DNA of 10,782 nucleotides from Porticoccaceae bacterium (lineage in GTDB: Bacteria > Pseudomonadota > Gammaproteobacteria > Pseudomonadales > Porticoccaceae): the NCBI GenBank assembly GCA_023255165.1, contig JALRJD010000061.1:1-10782 (forward strand). Reading direction: 5' to 3'. Positions 7,190 through 10,782 of the stretch are shown here, piece after piece (within the stretch, counting starts at the first letter, position 1; every line of letters begins with the position of its first letter). The notes under the pieces were generated by a model that saw nothing but the letters and a program-made list of their open reading frames with translations, was not told the origin of the DNA and did not search any database. Both the position numbers and the translations under genes were made by a program.

Positions 7190-7218
7190 TTTAAAATATT
7201 AGTAAAACAGGATATTAT
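7190..7218 (+). promoter_or_regulatory. Candidate sigma70 promoter of the LysR-type regulator gene
   Basis: TTTAAA (7190-7195) and TATTAT (7213-7218) are separated by 17 bases, matching consensus at 4 of 6 and 5 of 6 positions. The expected start of transcription, about 7225, lies just before the palindrome at 7227-7245, so binding there could block this promoter. The region is AT-rich, so a chance match is possible. Confidence 0.4.
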
Positions 7219-7226
7219 GGTTTCGT

Positions 7227-7245
7227 TTATCGATTTAATCGATAA
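7227..7245. promoter_or_regulatory. LysR-type operator palindrome between cysC and the regulator gene
   Basis: TTATCGAT-TTA-ATCGATAA is a perfect 8-bp inverted repeat with a 3-bp centre. It contains both T-N11-A (T7230, A7242) and ATC-N9-GAT, the classic LysR-family box. On the cysC side, a weak minus-strand promoter can be drawn: TTTACT (7206-7201), 17 bases, TACCAT (7183-7178). Transcription would start near 7171, about 65 bases from the palindrome centre, which is the usual activator position for this family. Site quality is read directly; the regulatory model is inference. Confidence 0.65.
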
Positions 7246-7296
7246 CGCTGTTAACCAATGCCGGCCAATTTATCCAATAAAACACAGGTTGCCACC

Positions 7297-8178
7297 ATGA
7301 AATACAGCCTTAGGCAGTTGCAGATATTTCTCGCCATCGCCCGCTACCAGAATATCTCTCGGGCGGCGGAAAAACTGCACATGTCTCAGTCAGCCGCCAG
7401 CTCGGCACTGCAGACTCTGGAGCAGACTTTTAATATCAGCCTGTTTAATCGCAGCGGTAAAAAACTTGAACTCAATGAAGTGGGCAAAACCCTGCGCAAC
7501 AAGGCACAGATGCTGGTCGCCCATGCCGAGGAGTTTGAGCAGGCGCTCGCCGGCCACGGGGATATAGGCCATCTTAAAGTCGGCGCCAGCTTTACCATCG
7601 GCAACCATTTAGCGGTTAGTTATCTGGCCGGCTATCTGCTTCAGCACCCCGAGGCCCAGGTCGATATCAATGTCGGCAACAGCCCTGATATCGCCAACAA
7701 GGTACTCAATTACGAAGTGGATATCGGCATGATTGAGGGTGAGATGCATCACCCGGAGCTGGAACTGATTCCCTGGCGAGAAGATCGGCTGGTGGTTTTT
7801 TGCAGCCCCGACCATGCGCTGGCGAAAAAGAAAAACCTTACCGATGCGGATATTGTTTCAGCCAGATGGATATTGCGTGAAGCGGAGTCCGGTGCCCGCC
7901 AGACGTTTAACAAAGCTCTGGTTGGACTGGTGCCCAAGCTGGATATCTATCTGCAGTTCAAGCATAACGAAGCGATTAAAAAGGCGGTGGAAGCGGGTAT
8001 GGGGCTCGGCTGTCTGTCGGAAATTGTGTTGCAGAACAATTTTAAGAGCGGCGAACTGGTGCCGTTAAATTTACCCAAGCGAGATATGACCCGCACCTTC
8101 TATTTCGCCCTGCCGAAAAATCGCCATATGACCGCGGCTATTGAATGGTGGATGCAGGAGTGTCGGGGCAGCGCCTGA
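7297..8178 (+). CDS. LysR-type transcriptional regulator, YeiE-like
   Basis: This 293-residue DNA-binding regulator has an N-terminal winged helix-turn-helix (about residues 4-63: SLRQLQIFLAIARYQNISRA, then SQSAASSALQTLE). A substrate-binding domain follows, with VGASFTIGNHL, NSPDIANKVLNYEVDIGMIE, WILREAESGARQTF and AIKKAVEAGMGLGCLS. The pattern is close to E. coli YeiE, which has been linked to sulfite and sulfur regulation; the link here is by resemblance and by divergence from cysC-sat. The frame is open from ATG 7258, but ATG 7297 is preferred. It has AGG eight bases upstream, gives the usual MKYSLRQLQIF start, and leaves the palindrome 51 bases upstream instead of 12. The effector is unknown. 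No terminator is visible in the 24 bases separating it from the convergent gene. Confidence 0.92.
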   Translation: MKYSLRQLQIFLAIARYQNISRAAEKLHMSQSAASSALQTLEQTFNISLFNRSGKKLELNEVGKTLRNKAQMLVAHAEEFEQALAGHGDIGHLKVGASFTIGNHLAVSYLAGYLLQHPEAQVDINVGNSPDIANKVLNYEVDIGMIEGEMHHPELELIPWREDRLVVFCSPDHALAKKKNLTDADIVSARWILREAESGARQTFNKALVGLVPKLDIYLQFKHNEAIKKAVEAGMGLGCLSEIVLQNNFKSGELVPLNLPKRDMTRTFYFALPKNRHMTAAIEWWMQECRGSA

Positions 8179-8202
8179 AATGGGTTAACTCATCATCCCC
8201 TG

Positions 8203-8787
8203 TCAATAGTGCACTGTTTCCAGATTGGAAATCAGATTGTGCCATTGGACTCCATGCTGTGGCTTCTCAGCTGACCGGTTGGCCGCAGTTTTGTCAGTAA
8301 AGTGTATTCCGCGCACTTTCAACAGATAGATCGATTCCAGATCGCGGCGCAGTGACAATGGCCGGACGCGTTTATCGAGATTATCCAATATCAATGGCTC
8401 AGCGTTTGGCGTCGCAATATAGGCCAGCACTGTGTGGAGCTGATTTATAGCCTGGTGCAAGGAGTGAGCCCGCATATAACCAATACGCAATCTGGTTAAA
8501 GGTACACCCATTTTATAAAGAGTAAAAAGCTTGGCCATGGCGACATCTCGGCTATTGCGATCAGAGCCTCGATAGGTGCGATTGATAAAATTATTGACCT
8601 GTTCCAGTTTGTACCAATCTTCCTGCGCGATCATTGTTTGCCATTCCCGCGAATGTTCTTCAGCATCAACATTATCCTCAACAAAGGGCGCGCCAACCAC
8701 GCTTAAGGCCAGCAATAAACTAGCCGTAATGATCAGCTGAATGGATGTGTTCAGAGTTTGGTTTTTATTATTGCTGTTATTTGGCAT
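8203..8787 (-). CDS. LapG/BTLCP (DUF920)-like protein lacking the active-site cysteine
   Basis: Family members are periplasmic transglutaminase-like cysteine proteases; LapG cuts surface adhesins under control of LapD and cyclic di-GMP. Similarity is clear in the second half: LFTLYKMGVPLTRLRIGYMR (87-106), LHTVLAYIATPNAEPLILDN (117-136) and PLSLRRDLESIYLLKVRGIH (143-162). His118 and Asp135 sit at the expected catalytic His and Asp places. The usual WATP-EFL-GGDCED block is missing: residues 71-85 read TYRGSDRNSRDVAMA, so about 20 residues are gone and Ser79 (AGC) stands where Cys is expected. The frame is otherwise continuous, with no sign of a local frameshift. A signal peptide or anchor covers about residues 14-33. 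ATG 8787 is chosen over an upstream ATG at 8832 because GGGGAG (8793-8798) lies five bases before it. It is probably a pseudoenzyme. No lapD or adhesin gene is nearby. Confidence 0.75.
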   Translation of the reverse strand: MPNNSNNKNQTLNTSIQLIITASLLLALSVVGAPFVEDNVDAEEHSREWQTMIAQEDWYKLEQVNNFINRTYRGSDRNSRDVAMAKLFTLYKMGVPLTRLRIGYMRAHSLHQAINQLHTVLAYIATPNAEPLILDNLDKRVRPLSLRRDLESIYLLKVRGIHFTDKTAANRSAEKPQHGVQWHNLISNLETVHY

Positions 8788-8976
8788 GGCCACTCCCCTC
8801 TTTTTTTCTTGCCGATATGCTCCGGCTGCCATTTACGCTAGCTCGGCAGGCAAAGCGGGCATAGCGCTTTGTTTAAACTCTGTTGAAGGCATCACAGATA
8901 AACCTGAAAAGAGGAACTGGTGCATCGGCAGGCGAGCACCGAAACAGCATTGAATGGTTTATTTCACCCGCAGCTA

Positions 8977-9007
8977 GTGACACAGCCCCCTGTCTAAAAC
9001 GTATAAT
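8977..9007 (+). promoter_or_regulatory. Probable gltX promoter
   Basis: A perfect TATAAT (9002-9007) is followed by a GC-rich GCGCG discriminator, typical of growth-rate-controlled translation genes. The best -35 is GTGACA (8977-8982), with a long 19-base spacer. Transcription would start near 9014, leaving a leader of about 23 bases. Nothing else recognisable was seen in 8788-8976. Confidence 0.65.
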
Positions 9008-9036
9008 GCGCGAACGATTTTGACTTGGATTTTTCG

Positions 9037-10518
9037 ATGACCGTTCGCACCCGCATTGCCCCCTCTCCCACTGGCGACCCACATGTTGGAACAGCTTATG
9101 TCGCGCTGTTTAACATGGCCTTTGCCCATAGCCAGGGCGGTCAATTCCTGCTGCGTATTGAAGATACCGACCAGGCGCGCTCAACCCCGGAATCCGAACA
9201 GGCGATTCTCGATGCACTGCACTGGCTCGGTCTCGAGTGGGACGAAGGTCCGGACAATGGCGGTCCTCACGGCCCCTATCGCCAGAGCGAACGCTCGGAA
9301 ATCTATCGCCAGCACGCCGACCAACTGCTCGACAGCGGCCATGCCTTTCGCTGTTTCTGCAGCGCCGAGCGCCTCGACGAACTGCGCAAGACCCAGATGG
9401 AAGAGAAACAGCAAGTCGGCTATGACGGTCACTGCCTGCATCTGCAACAGGACGAAATCAGCAAGCGTCTGGCCAACAATGAAAGCCATGTAGTGCGCAT
9501 GAATGTGCCCCGCGAGGGCCAGTGCGTGTTTGACGATATGCTGCGTGGAGAGATTCGCATTGACTGGTCGCAAATCGACCTGCAAGTGCTGCTCAAGGCC
9601 GATGGCATGCCCACCTATCACCTCGCCAATGTCGTCGACGACCACCTGATGCAGATCAGCCATGTGATTCGCGGCGAAGAGTGGATTAACTCGGCGCCCA
9701 AACATATTTTGCTGTACCAGTACTTTGGCTGGGACAAACCGGTTTTTTGCCACCTGCCACTGCTGCGCAACACCGACAAAAGCAAACTCTCCAAGCGCAA
9801 AAACCCCACCAGCATTCTGTTTTATCAGCGCATGGGTTATCTGCCCGAAGCCATGATCAACTACCTTGGCCGTATGGGCTGGTCGATGCCCGACGAGCGT
9901 GAGAAATTTACGCTGGCCGAAATGCTCGAGGTATTTGATATTCAGCGTATTTCACTCGGCGGTCCGGTATTCGATGTGGAAAAACTTAGCTGGCTCAATG
10001 GCACCTGGATACGCGAAGAACTCAGCGACGAACAGCTCGCTGACCGACTGCAGCAATGGGCGCTCAATCGCGACACCCTGATGGCCTTTCTGCCCTTCGC
10101 CAAACAGCGCATGGAAACACTCTCCGATCTCGCCCCGCTCGGCAGCTATCTGGTTTCCGGCATGTTGCCGATCAGCGCCGAAGATCTGCGCTCCGCCGGC
10201 ATGGAAGAAGAACAGCTACTGGAAGTTCTGCAATTTGCCCTCTGGCGACTGGAAGCGGTGCAATCCTGGCAGCGTGACACCATCTTTAATGCGCTCAAAG
10301 AGGTGGCCGACGGCATGGGGATAAAGCTCAAACCCTTCCTCGCACCGCTATTTATCGCGATCGCTGGCAGCAGCGCCTCCATCTCGGTGATGGACTCAAT
10401 GAATCTGCTCGGCGCCGATATGTCGCGAGCGCGTTTGCGCCACGCCATAGAACTGCTCGGCGGCATCGGCAAAAAGAAGCTCAAGAAACTGGAAAAGGAT
10501 TATCAACAACTCGGCTAA
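9037..10518 (+). CDS. gltX: Glutamyl-tRNA synthetase
   Basis: It charges tRNA-Glu with glutamate using ATP in the cytoplasm. The 493-residue class I synthetase has the HIGH-type motif in PSPTGDPHVGT (9-19, HVGT) and the KMSKS-type motif KLSKRKNP (250-257). Also present are LLRIEDTDQAR (38-48) and a Cys-x-Cys...Cys-x-His set (C106, C108, C133, H135) that matches the zinc site of the E. coli enzyme. The length is normal. ATG 9037 is used; TTG 9025 upstream is in frame but would add only four residues before the conserved MTVRTRIAPSPTG start. GGA (9027-9029) gives a modest ribosome site. It has its own promoter and is followed by a tRNA promoter and tRNA-Ala, an arrangement also known in pseudomonads. 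It could be the only GltX or one of two; that cannot be told from here. Confidence 0.97.
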   Translation: MTVRTRIAPSPTGDPHVGTAYVALFNMAFAHSQGGQFLLRIEDTDQARSTPESEQAILDALHWLGLEWDEGPDNGGPHGPYRQSERSEIYRQHADQLLDSGHAFRCFCSAERLDELRKTQMEEKQQVGYDGHCLHLQQDEISKRLANNESHVVRMNVPREGQCVFDDMLRGEIRIDWSQIDLQVLLKADGMPTYHLANVVDDHLMQISHVIRGEEWINSAPKHILLYQYFGWDKPVFCHLPLLRNTDKSKLSKRKNPTSILFYQRMGYLPEAMINYLGRMGWSMPDEREKFTLAEMLEVFDIQRISLGGPVFDVEKLSWLNGTWIREELSDEQLADRLQQWALNRDTLMAFLPFAKQRMETLSDLAPLGSYLVSGMLPISAEDLRSAGMEEEQLLEVLQFALWRLEAVQSWQRDTIFNALKEVADGMGIKLKPFLAPLFIAIAGSSASISVMDSMNLLGADMSRARLRHAIELLGGIGKKKLKKLEKDYQQLG

Positions 10519-10545
10519 AGGCCCTTTAAAACAGGGATAACAGGC

Positions 10546-10574
10546 TTGACTTGGTTCAACCTGATCCCTATTAT
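10546..10574 (+). promoter_or_regulatory. Strong sigma70 promoter of the tRNA unit
   Basis: TTGACT (10546-10551) and TATTAT (10569-10574) are separated by exactly 17 bases, each matching consensus at 5 of 6. A GCGCC discriminator follows, typical of stringently controlled stable-RNA promoters. Transcription should start near 10581, eight bases before the first copy of the tRNA-like sequence at 10589 but 166 bases before the real tRNA at 10747. Confidence 0.8.
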
Positions 10575-10588
10575 GCGCCTTCCTTTTT

Positions 10589-10746
10589 GGGGCCTTAGCT
10601 TTTATGCCCTCGGGTGCAGCTGGCTCACAGCTGAGTGTAAAATAAAAAGCATAAAAACGAAGTTTTTGGGGCCTTAGCTTTTATGCCCTCGGGTGCAGCT
10701 GGCTCACAGCTGAGTGTAAAATAAAAAGCATAAAAACGAAGTTTTT
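10589..10746 (+). repeat. Two exact 79-bp tandem repeats beginning with the tRNA-Ala 5' end
   Basis: Copies lie at 10589-10667 and 10668-10746 and are identical by eye. Each begins GGGGCCTTAGCT, the same 12 bases as tRNA-Ala nt 1-12 at 10747. With the preceding T5, a 17-base segment occurs three times, at 10584, 10663 and 10742, every 79 bases. Each unit has imperfect inverted ends, CTTAGCTTTTATGC (10594-10607) against GCATAAAAACGAAG (10649-10662), pairing at 12 of 14 positions and followed by TTTTT. An inner CAGCTG-GCTCA-CAGCTG hairpin lies between them. The repeats lie between the tRNA promoter and the tRNA and should be in its precursor. They may come from tandem duplication, a small mobile unit inserting in the tRNA 5' end, or an assembly error. 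Confidence 0.9.
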
Positions 10747-10782
10747 GGGGCCTTAGCTCAGCTGGGAGAGCGCAACACTGGC
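10747..10782 (+). tRNA. tRNA-Ala(GGC), 5' half, cut by the window end
   Basis: The sequence reads as acceptor arm GGGGCCT (1-7), TA, D-stem GCTC...GAGC with loop AGCTGGGA, then G, anticodon stem CAACA, CT and anticodon GGC (34-36) at the last three bases. This is the standard bacterial alanine tRNA layout. The rest of the gene, and possibly a tRNA-Glu as in pseudomonads, would lie beyond the window. Confidence 0.9.

Noticed and set aside
8179..8202. Near-palindrome ATGGGTTAACTCAT (8180-8193) as a terminator between the convergent regulator and BTLCP-like genes
   Set aside because: The arms are short and AT-rich, there is no adequate loop and no T-run.
8788..8976. A further small gene in the spacer upstream of gltX
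   Set aside because: Short frames are present, but none has a convincing ribosome site, start and recognisable protein.
10516..10540. CCCT...AGGG hairpin after gltX as a terminator
   Set aside because: The stem is only four pairs and no T-run follows; gltX may read through into the tRNA unit.
10589..10758. CRISPR array or tRNA gene array
   Set aside because: The units are contiguous without variable spacers, and each copy keeps only 12 bases of the tRNA before diverging, so neither a CRISPR nor complete tRNA genes are present in the repeats.

Overview
The window looks like chromosomal DNA of a marine, heterotrophic gammaproteobacterium, perhaps near the Cellvibrionales/SAR92-OM60 groups. 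This rests on protein resemblance only: a TonB-dependent receptor, a PAS-type sulfatase, short-chain lipid enzymes, and gltX followed by a tRNA-Ala(GGC) gene as in many gammaproteobacteria. No composition or phylogeny was computed.

Layout. Bases 1-489 (minus) encode the start of a TonB-dependent receptor. About 135 codons in, the reading changes abruptly to sequence resembling a DUF484/GAF-type protein, so the left edge looks chimeric. Bases 696-2050 (minus) hold a two-membrane-segment protein of unknown function and a short crotonase-fold protein resembling enoyl-CoA isomerases. Bases 2296-5118 (plus) hold an exported sulfatase with a C-terminal membrane anchor, a 58-codon in-frame deletion remnant of a nitronate monooxygenase, and an SDR oxidoreductase. 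A strong bidirectional terminator at 5148-5182 separates this group from a minus-strand cysC-sat pair (7105-5230), which makes APS and then PAPS from sulfate. A YeiE-like LysR regulator is divergent from cysC, and a perfect LysR-type palindrome lies between them. Next come a LapG/BTLCP-like protein that has lost its active-site cysteine (minus), gltX (plus), and a tRNA promoter. Two exact 79-bp tandem repeats follow, each beginning with the first 12 nt of the tRNA, and then the 5' half of tRNA-Ala(GGC) at the right edge.

How the genes fit together. Sulfur is a recurring theme: the sulfatase could release sulfate outside the cytoplasm, and Sat plus CysC activate sulfate, probably under the adjacent LysR regulator. 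The isomerase, the nitronate monooxygenase remnant and the SDR are of the kind found in acyl-CoA or lipid degradation clusters. The translation genes at the right are housekeeping.

The best candidates for something undescribed are the tRNA-5'-end tandem repeats, the active-site-less BTLCP protein, and the regulator/palindrome/cysC-sat unit. I see no convincing new defence or mobile system.
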